DNA of 12,576 nucleotides from Chloroflexota bacterium (lineage in GTDB: Bacteria > Chloroflexota > Anaerolineae > Promineifilales > Promineifilaceae), in contig CP070688.1 in the NCBI GenBank assembly GCA_020353135.1, positions 1,896,581-1,909,156 of the forward strand, read 5' to 3'. The position numbers and the translations under genes are program-made. This document shows, in pieces, positions 1-6,612 of the stretch. Below the pieces are notes generated by a model. That model was not told where the DNA came from, did no database searches, and saw only the letters and a list, made by a program, of their open reading frames with translations. Positions within the stretch are counted from its first letter, which is position 1. The number at the start of each line of letters is the position of its first letter.

Positions 1-537
1 CACCGACTGGTCAAGGTAACGCTTGACAGCTATGGACAAGTTGATATCTTAGTCAATAATGCGGGAACAACGCGTGACACGCTCCTACTCATGATGAAAG
101 AGACGGACTGGGATGTGGTGTTGGAAACCAACCTGAAGAGCGTCTTCAACTGTTGCAAGGCAGTAGCCCGACCGATGGTTCGGCGAAAGAAAGGCGGCCG
201 GATCATCAATATCACCTCAGTCGTCGGTTTAACCGGCCAAGCGGGGCAATTCAACTACGCGGCTTCAAAGGCCGGTATTATCGGAGCGACCAAGTCACTG
301 GCCAGAGAGCTTGGTTCACGTAGAATCACAGTTAACGCCATTGCGCCTGGCTTCTTCCCGACCGCATTGACCGACGTCTTGTCGGATGAAATGGTAGAGA
401 GGGCATTGGAGTTGATACCATTGGCGCGTCTAGGCGAGCTTCAAGAGGTCGCCGACTTGGCTTGTTTCCTGGCTTCAGAAAGGGCGGCTTACATTACCGG
501 CGAAGTGATCCGGGTTGATGGTGGTCTGGCGATGTAG
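1..537 (+). CDS. fabG: 3-oxoacyl-[ACP] reductase FabG, 3' part (5' end outside window)
   Basis: This is the C-terminal 178 residues of a short-chain dehydrogenase/reductase. FabG reduces 3-oxoacyl-ACP to 3-hydroxyacyl-ACP with NADPH in the cytoplasmic fatty acid elongation cycle. The reading frame is open from base 1, so the ATG at 91 is internal. Visible landmarks, numbered from the first visible codon, are VDILVNNAG at 14-22, the catalytic Asn44 (ETNLKS), Ser73 (INITS), the Tyr86-x-x-x-Lys90 pair (YAASK), and the C-terminal YITGEVIRVDGG. Roughly 65-70 residues with the TGxxxGIG cofactor loop lie upstream of the window. The gene ends in a double stop, TAG TGA. Other SDR enzymes share the catalytic residues, but the C-terminal consensus and the Asp23/nusB neighbours favour FabG. 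Confidence 0.93.
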   Translation, partial: HRLVKVTLDSYGQVDILVNNAGTTRDTLLLMMKETDWDVVLETNLKSVFNCCKAVARPMVRRKKGGRIINITSVVGLTGQAGQFNYAASKAGIIGATKSLARELGSRRITVNAIAPGFFPTALTDVLSDEMVERALELIPLARLGELQEVADLACFLASERAAYITGEVIRVDGGLAM

Positions 538-553
538 TGACGGTTTGGCACTT

Positions 554-603
554 AGCGACCACCGTCGCTTAGCGATTAACGTGGCTTGGCGACTGTCGTC
601 GCT
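554..603. repeat. Two similar short hairpins between fabG and the Asp23 gene
   Basis: Bases 554-569 form AGCGAC-CACC-GTCGCT, a perfect 6-bp stem with a 4-base loop. Bases 588-603 form a closely similar stem, GCGAC-TGTC-GTCGC with a flanking G-T pair. The second is followed by only a short T-run (TTT) and then a G/C block. The pair could be an imperfect terminator or processing site after fabG, or a small dispersed repeat; the sequence does not decide. No other gene is visible in 538-650. Confidence 0.4.
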
Positions 604-650
604 TTGCCCGGGGGTATGGTCCGCGTTTCAACCACATCAAGAAGCAAGGT

Positions 651-1031
651 TTGGCGAACGAGACGATGAGCGAAGAAGAGAGCAGAGAGAGCATTGGCCG
701 GATAGAAATCGCGCCAGAAGTTCTGACGACGATCGTACACAATACGACGCTAGAGGTAGAAGGCGTCAACGCACTGGCGGCGGTGCCGGCCGACGTTGGT
801 CGCCTGTTCCGCAGAGCCGTTCGCCATGACGGCATCTTGCTCAACTACGCCGACGGCCGCCTGGAATTTGATATTTACGTCTTCATGGATCCACACGTGA
901 ATGTGCTCGAGGCCAGCCAAAGTGTGCAGGCGGCGGTCGTGGAAGCGATTGACAAGATGGTTGGTCTGCCTGTTGAGTCCGTGAATGTGCATGTCGAAGA
1001 TGTGGTCTACGATGTTGATGAAACCGCTTAA
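651..1031 (+). CDS. Asp23/Gls24 (DUF322) family protein, YqhY-like
   Basis: This is a small cytoplasmic protein of the Asp23/Gls24 family, with typical [10 protein letters not shown] (residues 16-25) near the N-terminus and [10 protein letters not shown] (111-120) near the C-terminus. No membrane segment or signal peptide is visible. In Bacillus the paralogue YqhY is encoded between the acetyl-CoA carboxylase genes and nusB and has been linked to control of fatty acid synthesis. Here the gene likewise lies between a fatty acid gene (fabG) and nusB, so a YqhY-like role is likely, though its biochemistry is not settled. The start is ambiguous: TTG at 651 follows an AAGG only one base away, while the in-frame ATG at 666 gives a more usual N-terminus (MSEEES) but has no clear ribosome binding site. 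The stop lies 5 bases before nusB. Confidence 0.85.
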   Translation: MANETMSEEESRESIGRIEIAPEVLTTIVHNTTLEVEGVNALAAVPADVGRLFRRAVRHDGILLNYADGRLEFDIYVFMDPHVNVLEASQSVQAAVVEAIDKMVGLPVESVNVHVEDVVYDVDETA

Positions 1032-1036
1032 GGTCG

Positions 1037-1483
1037 ATGAAGACAACTAGAAGGCGCGCCAGACGTGTGACCCTCGAGGCTCTCTATGAGATTGATCTCG
1101 CGCATCATCCGCCCGAGGAGGTGCTCGAGCGGCGCTTACAGGAGCAAGAAATGGAAAGCGCTGGGGTGGACTTCTCCTATAAGCTGTTATTCGGCGTCCT
1201 GGATCATCTGCAGGGCATAGACACGCTCATAACTCGCTACGCGCCGGAATGGCCATTGGAGCAAATGGCCATAATCGACCGCAATGTACTGCGGATCGCG
1301 ATTTTTGAATTTCTCATAGATACGGAAACGCCGGTCAAAGTGGCCATCAATGAGGCGGTGGAACTGGCCAAAGTTTACGGCTCGGACAGCGCTCCCCGGT
1401 TCATCAATGGCGTCTTGGGCACACTCGCCGATCAGATTCCTCAGCTGCGCCAGGAAATCCTGGCCGCCTATGAGCCGACCTAG
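1037..1483 (+). CDS. nusB: Transcription antitermination factor NusB
   Basis: NusB is an all-helical RNA-binding protein. With NusE (ribosomal protein S10) it binds boxA RNA and supports antitermination, mainly on rRNA operons. The length of 148 residues is normal. Visible features are an arginine-rich N-terminus (RRRARR, 5-10) preceding the first helix, [10 protein letters not shown] (82-91), the signature [14 protein letters not shown] (102-115) and FINGVLG (122-128). The ATG at 1037 follows the Asp23 stop by 5 bases, and an AAGG at 1030-1033 overlaps that stop, so the two are almost certainly cotranscribed and perhaps translationally coupled. Nothing suggests truncation. Confidence 0.96.
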   Translation: MKTTRRRARRVTLEALYEIDLAHHPPEEVLERRLQEQEMESAGVDFSYKLLFGVLDHLQGIDTLITRYAPEWPLEQMAIIDRNVLRIAIFEFLIDTETPVKVAINEAVELAKVYGSDSAPRFINGVLGTLADQIPQLRQEILAAYEPT

Positions 1484-1509
1484 CCGCCTGACGGTTCCGG
1501 CCGGGGATA

Positions 1510-1557
1510 AGCGCTTTGATGGGCGTAGCCAATCTCCGCGTACCGGGTAAAGGCGCT
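1510..1557. other. Imperfect inverted repeat upstream of the tat genes
   Basis: In the 112-base gap between nusB and the tat genes, AGCGCTTT (1510-1517) can pair with AAAGGCGCT (1549-1557) with a single bulged base. The same segments also form an approximate direct repeat (CCGGGG-ATAAGCGCT and CCGGG-TAAAGGCGCT). No T-run follows, so it is not a clear intrinsic terminator. It could structure the leader of the tat transcript. The base pairing was judged by eye only. Confidence 0.25.
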
Positions 1558-1595
1558 AGCCCACAGCCGGCGGGCCTTGGTCTCACACCCTAGTC

Positions 1596-2219
1596 ATGGA
1601 TAGTTTTTTTGGTATTGGCATACCTGAGTTAATCGTAATCCTGCTCCTGGCCGGACTGATAATGGGGCCTCAGCGCATCCGTCAGGTGGCTCATACTCTG
1701 GGCCGCATTACGGCCCAGTTGCAGAGGGTTTCTCGCGAGTTCACCCGCCAATTGAACGCCGAACTCGACGCGCTGGACGATGGTTCGCTGCGCAACACGA
1801 TGGACGATGTGCGCCAGCTGCAGAAAGAGGTCGACGAACTTCGCCGCGAATTAGCAAACGCGCCAAAATCCTTGCAGGGGGCTGGTAAGAGGCTGACGGA
1901 GGAGACAGAAGCTGCGCTGAAAGATACCGAGACGGCCGACGAAATCACTTCGCCTGCCGGCGGCACGTTGCCCTCTGACGATCTGACACCTACCGACGAA
2001 CCGTCGCTTACCGACGTTCCGTCGCTTACTGACGAACCGTCGCCCGCTGACGACCCATCCTCTGCCGACGACACGTCAACGAGCGTAGTGTCGTCAGATG
2101 ACGCAGCAGTGGCGCCGGCCGGGCAAACATCCGACGGAGACGCTCCGGCCGACGCAGCGCCGAAACCCGTAAGGCCGCCTTTGCCCAAGGCGATCGACGT
2201 GCCCGGAGATCCTGACTGA
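1596..2219 (+). CDS. tatB: Twin-arginine translocase TatA/TatB family subunit, TatB-like
   Basis: This is a membrane subunit of the Tat system, which exports folded proteins bearing a twin-arginine signal. It has one N-terminal transmembrane helix (about residues 8-23) preceded by a conserved polar residue (Glu11), then the hinge GPQR (24-27), an amphipathic helix to about residue 45, and a coiled-coil-like charged region to about 110. The Glu in the membrane segment and the GPQR hinge resemble E. coli TatB more than TatA. The remaining tail, to residue 207, is rich in Asp, Pro, Ser and Thr, probably disordered, and holds five 6-residue repeats. No ribosome binding site is evident before the ATG at 1596. 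The TGA shares a base with the tatC ATG. The alternative is a single TatA-type subunit serving both roles, since no second tatA is present here. Confidence 0.87.
   Translation: MDSFFGIGIPELIVILLLAGLIMGPQRIRQVAHTLGRITAQLQRVSREFTRQLNAELDALDDGSLRNTMDDVRQLQKEVDELRRELANAPKSLQGAGKRLTEETEAALKDTETADEITSPAGGTLPSDDLTPTDEPSLTDVPSLTDEPSPADDPSSADDTSTSVVSSDDAAVAPAGQTSDGDAPADAAPKPVRPPLPKAIDVPGDPD
1992..2081 (+). repeat. Five 18-bp tandem repeats in the tail of the TatB-like gene
   Basis: Five in-frame 18-base units encode residues 133-162. The units read TDEPSL, TDVPSL, TDEPSP, ADDPSS and ADDTST. The first three share most of their bases (ACCGACGNNCCGTCGCTT type) and the last two are more diverged. The repeats lengthen an acidic, proline-rich cytoplasmic tail. 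Copy number could vary between strains through slippage. Confidence 0.85.
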
Positions 2220-2989
2220 TGAGCGAGCAGCCGGCCGCCGATCAAGGCTTGACGATACTCGATCATTTGGGTGAGTTAAGGGTCCGAGTGACCTGGGCCG
2301 CAGCCGGCCTGGTCGTGGCCACGGTCCTTAGCTTCGCCTTCACCGAGCAGCTCCTGAATATCTTGATCTCGCCTTACGGGGAGCAGTTGCAGACACTGAG
2401 CCCGACGGAAGGTCTGCAAACCTACTTCCGGGTAGCGCTGGTCGCCGGCGTCGCCATCTCCATGCCATGGATGCTGTACCAGCTGTGGCGTTTCATCGAA
2501 CCCGGCTTGCATGGTCACGAGAAGCGCTATGTATACGTGTTCGTGCCCAGCGCGACGCTGCTGTTCCTGCTTGGCGCTGCCTTTTGTTGGTTCGTCCTGC
2601 TGCCGTCGGCCATTCTGTTTCTGGCGAATTTCATGCCAACGATATTTTCGCCCGAGTGGACGAGCCAGGAGTACATTGGTTTTGCGACGGGATTCGTCTT
2701 GTGGGTTGGCATCGCCTTTCAACTCCCGTTGATCGTTTACTTTCTGGCCCGTTTTGGCATTGTCCGGTCGAACACTTTGCGCGAGCATTGGCGCTTTGCC
2801 GTCGTGGGTATCGCCATCGTGGCCGCAATGGTAACGCCGTCTATCGATCCGGTGACCATGCTCCTGACGATGGTCCCGCTCGTTCTGTTGTATTTGCTGA
2901 GTATCGGCCTGGCCTCCCTGGGCCAACGACAATTCGATGCCTCGGTAGCATTAGAATCTGAGTCAGAACCCGAACCGGCCGATAGTTGA
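2219..2989 (+). CDS. tatC: Sec-independent protein translocase TatC
   Basis: TatC is the polytopic core of the Tat translocase. It binds the twin-arginine signal peptide and recruits TatA/B. At 256 residues with six predicted membrane segments it is of normal length. Family motifs are all present: HLGELRVR (16-23), SPTEG (61-65), FIEPGL followed by Glu101 (the position matching the signal-binding Glu103 of E. coli), and TPSIDPVTM (206-214). In the fifth membrane helix the residue matching E. coli Glu170 is Gln168 (FQLPL). The C-terminus is a short acidic tail. The ATG at 2219 overlaps the upstream stop as TGATG, and a GGAG lies about 11 bases before it, so translation is coupled to the TatB-like gene. 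Confidence 0.97.
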   Translation: MSEQPAADQGLTILDHLGELRVRVTWAAAGLVVATVLSFAFTEQLLNILISPYGEQLQTLSPTEGLQTYFRVALVAGVAISMPWMLYQLWRFIEPGLHGHEKRYVYVFVPSATLLFLLGAAFCWFVLLPSAILFLANFMPTIFSPEWTSQEYIGFATGFVLWVGIAFQLPLIVYFLARFGIVRSNTLREHWRFAVVGIAIVAAMVTPSIDPVTMLLTMVPLVLLYLLSIGLASLGQRQFDASVALESESEPEPADS

Positions 2990-3029
2990 TCCCATTGACG
3001 GCTTCGTTTCATCCTCGGGAGCTTCGGGC

Positions 3030-3046
3030 CTGGGCAGCTAGCCCAG
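3030..3046. terminator. Possible hairpin between tatC and the convergent cytochrome remnant
   Basis: CTGGGC-AGCTA-GCCCAG forms a perfect 6-bp stem with a 5-base loop about 40 bases after the tatC stop. A structure between converging genes would suit a bidirectional terminator. Neither side has a T-run, so this is only a weak candidate. Nothing else is visible in 2990-3055. Confidence 0.3.
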
Positions 3047-3055
3047 TCGACTATC

Positions 3056-3235
3056 CTATGATACCCAACGCCAATACCAGTGCCATGGATCGAACTCGGC
3101 TTGGCCCGGCCTGTCCTCCTTCAGTGCGCTGGATACAAGAGGCACGAAGATGTAACGCATTAGTAAAGGCGTCGGGCTGGCTGTCGGCGAGGCAGTTGTC
3201 GTCGCCGAAAGCAGCGCGCCGCTTGTCGGCCTAGT
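3056..3235 (-). pseudogene. Probable detached C-terminal tail (linker plus FVPLV motif) of the cytochrome gene, in a shifted frame
   Basis: Just past the cytochrome stop, the next minus-strand frame is open from 3235 to a TAG at 3056-3058. It first encodes a Thr/Ser/Pro/Ala-rich stretch containing ATTTASPTASPTP (about 3165-3205), then RYIFVPLV (3134-3157), then 20-odd residues ending WHWYWRWVS. A low-complexity Thr/Pro linker followed by an aromatic-x-P-L-hydrophobic tail is what I would expect at the C-terminus of a secreted protein in this lineage, and it matches the FLPLIVK end of the giant protein in this window. The inference is that this was the end of the cytochrome gene and was put out of frame by a deletion. 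The residues after the motif may be non-native. It could also be chance coding potential. Confidence 0.4.
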
Positions 3236-3833
3236 CTACGAAGTACTGCCCTCTGCCGTTTTCCACGTAGCCGGCCGGCGGCTGGTCATTGACGCAGAAT
3301 GGGTCGCCATCAAACATGGTGACGCCCGACGCTACGGCCTGATTGAGGGCATAAGTGTCAACAGCGGCGACGTCTGAAGGTGTGTCGCTGGCGTCGGTCT
3401 CGTCCCAATAACCCGGCCAGTCATCGCCCTCTCGGCTGCCGTCAAAGGTAGTCTTGTAGAACGGACTAGACAAGTTGTGGCAGACCTTGCATTGGACGCC
3501 GTCGAAATCCAATCCAGTCATCAAGGAGGCGTTGGTCGGGTCGGAGCGGCCGTCCAGCCAGCCAACGGGAAAGTGGCAGCCCAGGCAGACATCGGTTGCG
3601 TTTGGATTGCCAATGGCCCAGATTACGTCCTGGCCGGCGACAGTCATGGTTGCCCAGAAGAGGAAGTCGCGGGCGGCCTGGGCCATCATGGATCCGTGCC
3701 AATTGTCGACCGGAGCGGTCAGTGGATCGAAATCGGCGTGGCAGTTGACACATTTTCCTGGGCCATCCAGCTTAACACCCTGATCCGGTTGGGTGCCTGG
3801 CATTCTCACCAAGGGATCGTCGTCTACTGACAT
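3231..3833 (-). CDS. Truncated three-haem cytochrome c fragment, probably a decaying gene
   Basis: The 200-residue ORF has three haem-binding CxxCH motifs: CVNCH (about residue 28), CLGCH (about 83) and CKVCH (about 115). It therefore descends from a multihaem c-type cytochrome, an electron carrier that is matured outside the membrane. It begins MSVDDDPLVRMPGTQ with no signal peptide, and an in-frame stop lies only five codons upstream. No hydrophobic leader was found in any frame back to the transporter gene, so the product could not be exported and loaded with haem. It ends abruptly after GQYFVD at a TAG. The sequence directly beyond looks like a secreted-protein C-terminus in another frame. 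From memory, relatives of this type are longer and carry more CxxCH motifs. A translated but non-functional remnant is the likeliest reading. Confidence 0.75.
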   Translation of the reverse strand: MSVDDDPLVRMPGTQPDQGVKLDGPGKCVNCHADFDPLTAPVDNWHGSMMAQAARDFLFWATMTVAGQDVIWAIGNPNATDVCLGCHFPVGWLDGRSDPTNASLMTGLDFDGVQCKVCHNLSSPFYKTTFDGSREGDDWPGYWDETDASDTPSDVAAVDTYALNQAVASGVTMFDGDPFCVNDQPPAGYVENGRGQYFVD

Positions 3834-3950
3834 GGCCGACCTGTATCAGACTTTGAGAGAAGCGACTGGACTCAGCCAGTATTGAATGTCAGGATCTTGG
3901 GGTGATCTATGGCACCCGTTTGGAGCGACCAGACTAAATCAGGTTGACTA

Positions 3951-3968
3951 CATCTTGTCGACAAGGTG
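3951..3968. other. Palindrome downstream of the MFS transporter gene
   Basis: CTTGTCGACAAG (3954-3965) is a perfect 12-base palindrome. Flanking bases extend the dyad to 3951-3968 with one G-T pair. It overlaps, by one base, a small GGCCG/CGGCC stem at 3968-3983. It lies about 30 bases after the minus-strand transporter stop and before the cytochrome remnant. It could be a protein-binding site or part of a weak terminator; no T-run is present. The rest of 3834-3994 shows nothing recognisable. Confidence 0.3.
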
Positions 3969-3994
3969 GCCGTCGAGCCGGCCGCCAAGCCGGG

Positions 3995-5236
3995 TTAGGT
4001 TGATGCGGAAGGCTCCGACTGCTGCTGGCGGAGCAGTTGCTGCACCCGAGCGTACAGACCTACGGCCGGCGAAAGCATCAAGGCGACGGCGATCATAGCC
4101 GCTCGCAGACCAAAACGTAGGGCGAAGGCGCCTACGATCGGGCCGCCGACGATCTGACCTACCGCATCCAGTTGGCCATTCATGGACAGCACCGTCGCCC
4201 GCACTTCTGGCTTGAGCCCCTTATTGAGCCAGGCGCCGTACAGGGCGCCCCCGCTGCTCCGCAAGACCTGGATGGTCCAGATCGAGGCGACGGCCAAGAG
4301 GAAAGTGCTGGCCAGGCCGAAGGCGATCAAGGCCAGGACGACGACGGCGTTGATGACCAATAGGACATGAACGGCGGCCCGTTGATTTTCGACCTGTACG
4401 CGCCGGCGGATAATCTCGGCCGCGCCAATGGCCAGGACCATCTGCACGACTCCCAAAAAACCGAACCACACGACCGGTTCCAGGTCGCCTGCGGCCGGGA
4501 AGGCGATGTTTTCCAGGAAATGGGCTGCCCATAGCCGGTCGAGGCCCTCGCTGGAGAGGCCATAGATGACGGCGATGAGCATCATCAAGGTCAGAATGGG
4601 CCGGCCGCGCACGGTGCTGACGCCCGCTTTGAAGGTCTGTTGAGCTTCCTGCCAGGTGTGACGTTCGGCGGCCGGCGTGGCTTTGAATCCTGATTCGGGC
4701 ATGAACAGGGCCAGGAAGACGGCCAGCAGAATGATCAGCGCCCCGCCAAGCAGAATGGGTAAGTTCAAGGCGATCGTTCCCAGCGCGGTGGCCACGATGA
4801 TGCCCAACAATGTGCCGGCTTGGGCCAGCTGGGATCCACGCAGATAGATATGGGCCAGGCGCTCTTCGCCTAACTCGTCGGCCAGCCAAGCTTGCTCTGC
4901 GCCGCTGATGAAAGTGTAGCCGAAGCCCCATATGGCCTGGGCCAGCAGGATGGTGGCGAAAATGGGGAACGCCCCCTCCAGGATAAAGCCCAGGCCTATG
5001 AGGAAGTAACCGATGATCACCGAAAGACGGCGACTGTACACATCGGCGACGACGCCGGTGGGGATCTCGAACAGAAATACAGTCGTCTCTAGGACGGTGC
5101 CCACCAGGACCAGTTGCAGAGGGTCCAGGCCCGCGCTCTGCACCCGATAGATGGCGCTGACGAGCGACATCATGGTGAAGAATAAACCAAAACAGGCCTG
5201 GGTGATTAAATAGATCGTGTATGCTGGTATTTTCAT
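3995..5236 (-). CDS. Major facilitator superfamily transporter, DHA3-like efflux type
   Basis: This is a 413-residue inner-membrane protein with about 12 hydrophobic segments, the usual size and topology for MFS permeases. MFS motif A is seen as GVVADVYSRR (residues 61-70) in the loop after the second helix, preceded by FEIPT. GAEQAWLADELG (112-123) follows helix 4, an arrangement I associate with the DHA3/tetracycline-macrolide efflux-like branch. Proton-driven export of a small molecule is likely; the substrate cannot be told. The ATG at 5234-5236 lies 5 bases after the stop of the RIO kinase gene, and the intervening GAAAAGA is only a weak ribosome binding site, so expression probably depends on the kinase transcript. 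The ORF looks intact. Confidence 0.88.
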   Translation of the reverse strand: MKIPAYTIYLITQACFGLFFTMMSLVSAIYRVQSAGLDPLQLVLVGTVLETTVFLFEIPTGVVADVYSRRLSVIIGYFLIGLGFILEGAFPIFATILLAQAIWGFGYTFISGAEQAWLADELGEERLAHIYLRGSQLAQAGTLLGIIVATALGTIALNLPILLGGALIILLAVFLALFMPESGFKATPAAERHTWQEAQQTFKAGVSTVRGRPILTLMMLIAVIYGLSSEGLDRLWAAHFLENIAFPAAGDLEPVVWFGFLGVVQMVLAIGAAEIIRRRVQVENQRAAVHVLLVINAVVVLALIAFGLASTFLLAVASIWTIQVLRSSGGALYGAWLNKGLKPEVRATVLSMNGQLDAVGQIVGGPIVGAFALRFGLRAAMIAVALMLSPAVGLYARVQQLLRQQQSEPSAST

Positions 5237-5241
5237 TCTTT

Positions 5242-6201
5242 TCAGTCACCGGACATATACCCCCGCCAGAGTTTGTCTACAAGTTTACCGGGATCTGACT
5301 TCACGCCGCAGCGGGCGAAGTATTGGCAGACACGGCGTACATCCCGTTCTAGCAGCATGAGCGCGTTCCGATTCTTGCGCGCGTCGACTAGCTGTGGGAA
5401 GTCGATGATAGTACACTGCCCTTCCCAGTAGAGTATATTGTAGGCTGACAAATCGCCATGGATGTAATGATTAATCAGCATGAGCCGGATGTTCTCGACA
5501 AGGCGCTCAAATAGCGGCCGGGCCTCGGATGAATCCAGCCGAATCTCGTTCAGCGTCGGCGCGGCGACCCAATCGTCGCCAATATAGGCCATCAATATCG
5601 TGTTGCCGCGCTGGGTGATGGGCTTAGGGACGTCAACGCCGGCCCTATACAAAGCTCGGTGTACGTTAAACTCATGCATGATCCAGTTCAGTATGTCCAG
5701 GCGCTTGCCGAAGCGGGTCTTCCTGCGAATGGCCCGCGCCTCTCTATCGCCTTTTGTCTCCTTGCCATCGCCGTCTAGCAGCAGCCGGCCTTCTTTGTAC
5801 AGGGCGTCATTGCGCAGATGGCGAAGCATTCGTGGCCGGTAAAGCTTGGCCGCGATCAGCTCCACTCCGGTCGTCGGGCCGGCCGGACAGCAGTAGACGT
5901 TGGCTTCTTTGCCGCCTTTCACGATGCGGGTGACGTCGGTTATCAGGTCATCGTGAAAGAAAGTGGCCACCGAGTTGATTAGCCACTGGCGCTCGTGGTG
6001 CAAAGGATCGAGCCCCGCGGCGTAGCTGGGCACAAAATCATAAACGTCGTCGCTGGCGTTGGTGAGCTGAGTTCGCGCTTCGGCCGGGACTGGCTTGGCC
6101 CGCGCGGTCGACTTCTTGCGGCGTTGGCGGCGATGGCGTTGCTTGTACTCAAACTCAAAGTGATCGTACTCTTCACTGTAATCGGATTGGGTGATCCTCA
6201 T
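5242..6201 (-). CDS. RIO1-family atypical protein kinase/ATPase
   Basis: RIO proteins are atypical kinases or ATPases. In archaea and eukaryotes they act in small-subunit ribosome maturation; bacterial members are less understood. The 319-residue protein has a basic, low-complexity N-terminus (20-40, Arg/Lys-rich), then the RIO core. The nucleotide-binding loop is KGGKEANVY (95-103), the ATP-binding lysine is Lys119 in AAKLYR, the catalytic loop is HGDLSAYN (248-255, with Asp250 and Asn255), and the metal-binding IIDFPQ contains Asp267. All key residues are present, so it should be active. STxxA-like spacing around 95-100 and the conserved HGDLS favour RIO1 over RIO2, and no N-terminal winged helix is seen. 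The ATG at 6199-6201 has only a weak ACGAG before it. It heads a two-gene unit with the MFS transporter. Confidence 0.92.
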   Translation of the reverse strand: MRITQSDYSEEYDHFEFEYKQRHRRQRRKKSTARAKPVPAEARTQLTNASDDVYDFVPSYAAGLDPLHHERQWLINSVATFFHDDLITDVTRIVKGGKEANVYCCPAGPTTGVELIAAKLYRPRMLRHLRNDALYKEGRLLLDGDGKETKGDREARAIRRKTRFGKRLDILNWIMHEFNVHRALYRAGVDVPKPITQRGNTILMAYIGDDWVAAPTLNEIRLDSSEARPLFERLVENIRLMLINHYIHGDLSAYNILYWEGQCTIIDFPQLVDARKNRNALMLLERDVRRVCQYFARCGVKSDPGKLVDKLWRGYMSGD

Positions 6202-6429
6202 CTCGTTTTCTTCTGTATTCTCCGTAAATGTACATAACCATCGATCAAGTGATGCCAGAGACCGCTGAAGCCGTCGGCTTGGGCCGTCGATTAAACGTGA
6301 CCAGGGGTGGTGCTTGGGTGGGATCGAGAAACCGAGGGCCGGTTTGATCCAGGGCGCGTTAATTTCGGCCGGTCGCTGGCGAACGCGTCATGTTGTAGCC
6401 GCAGCTCGGGGAAGCCCGGAGACAGAAAA

Positions 6430-6457
6430 CGGCCACGAGTGAGAACACCCGTGGCCG
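6430..6457 (-). terminator. Intrinsic terminator of the 24-codon minigene
   Basis: CGGCCACG (6430-6437) and CGTGGCCG (6450-6457) form a perfect 8-bp stem. The loop side can add three more pairs after one mismatch, leaving an AGAA tetraloop. Read on the minus strand, the stem is followed at once by TTTTCTGTC. On the plus strand the following bases are not T-rich, so the direction is minus. It lies 48 bases after the minigene stop. The remaining 6202-6429, up to the RIO kinase start, shows no gene or clear signal. Confidence 0.65.
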
Positions 6458-6505
6458 ATAGAAGACTCTTAGACTTTTGATCTTAGTCTGTTCGTCTGAG
6501 ACGAT

Positions 6506-6580
6506 CTACCAGGCGGAGAACACAGGCGCGCTCTCATGACGCAGAACAACCGCGTCTATTTCGTAGCTGGATTGGGTCAT
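6506..6580 (-). CDS. 24-residue small ORF of unknown function
   Basis: A complete ORF of 24 codons plus TAG begins MTQSSYEIDA and ends SAPVFSAW. It is preceded by an exact AAGGAGG ribosome binding site at the optimal distance of 8 bases, and farther up by a plausible -35/-10 pair; a terminator hairpin follows. The whole transcript would be about 180 bases. The peptide is mildly acidic, not hydrophobic, and has no Cys, so a membrane toxin or a disulphide peptide is unlikely. There is no run of one amino acid codon as in classical attenuator leaders. A signalling peptide, a modified-peptide precursor, a leader peptide or a coding small RNA remain possible. No maturation enzyme is recognised next to it. 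I do not recognise the family; the gene call rests on its signals. Confidence 0.6.
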   Translation of the reverse strand: MTQSSYEIDAVVLRHESAPVFSAW

Positions 6581-6588
6581 AATGCACG

Positions 6589-6595
6589 CCTCCTT
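6589..6595 (-). promoter_or_regulatory. Consensus Shine-Dalgarno site of the minigene
   Basis: On the minus strand AAGGAGG, within AAAAGGAGG, ends 8 bases before the ATG at 6578-6580. It is the strongest ribosome binding site in the window; nusB, the MFS and the RIO genes have weak ones and the TatB-like gene has none visible. It fixes the start of the minigene. Confidence 0.7.
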
Positions 6596-6612
6596 TTGCC
6601 TGAGATGAGCCT

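Noticed and set aside
3231..3233. Programmed readthrough of the cytochrome TAG
   Set aside because: The same-frame continuation has no CxxCH motif and soon loses any cytochrome character, while the plausible tail lies in a different frame. A deletion or frameshift explains it better.
2986..3234. Plus-strand ORF of 82 codons after tatC
   Set aside because: No ribosome binding site or recognisable motif is present, and it is antisense to the probable cytochrome tail.
4221..5249. Minus-strand ORF of 342 codons overlapping the transporter in another frame
   Set aside because: The translation is Arg/Pro/His-rich and without membrane segments, while the alternative frame has MFS motif A and regular helices.
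6506..6580. Amino-acid attenuator leader peptide controlling the RIO kinase gene
   Set aside because: There is no cluster of a single regulatory codon, and more than 200 bases separate the terminator from the RIO start. Not excluded, but unsupported.
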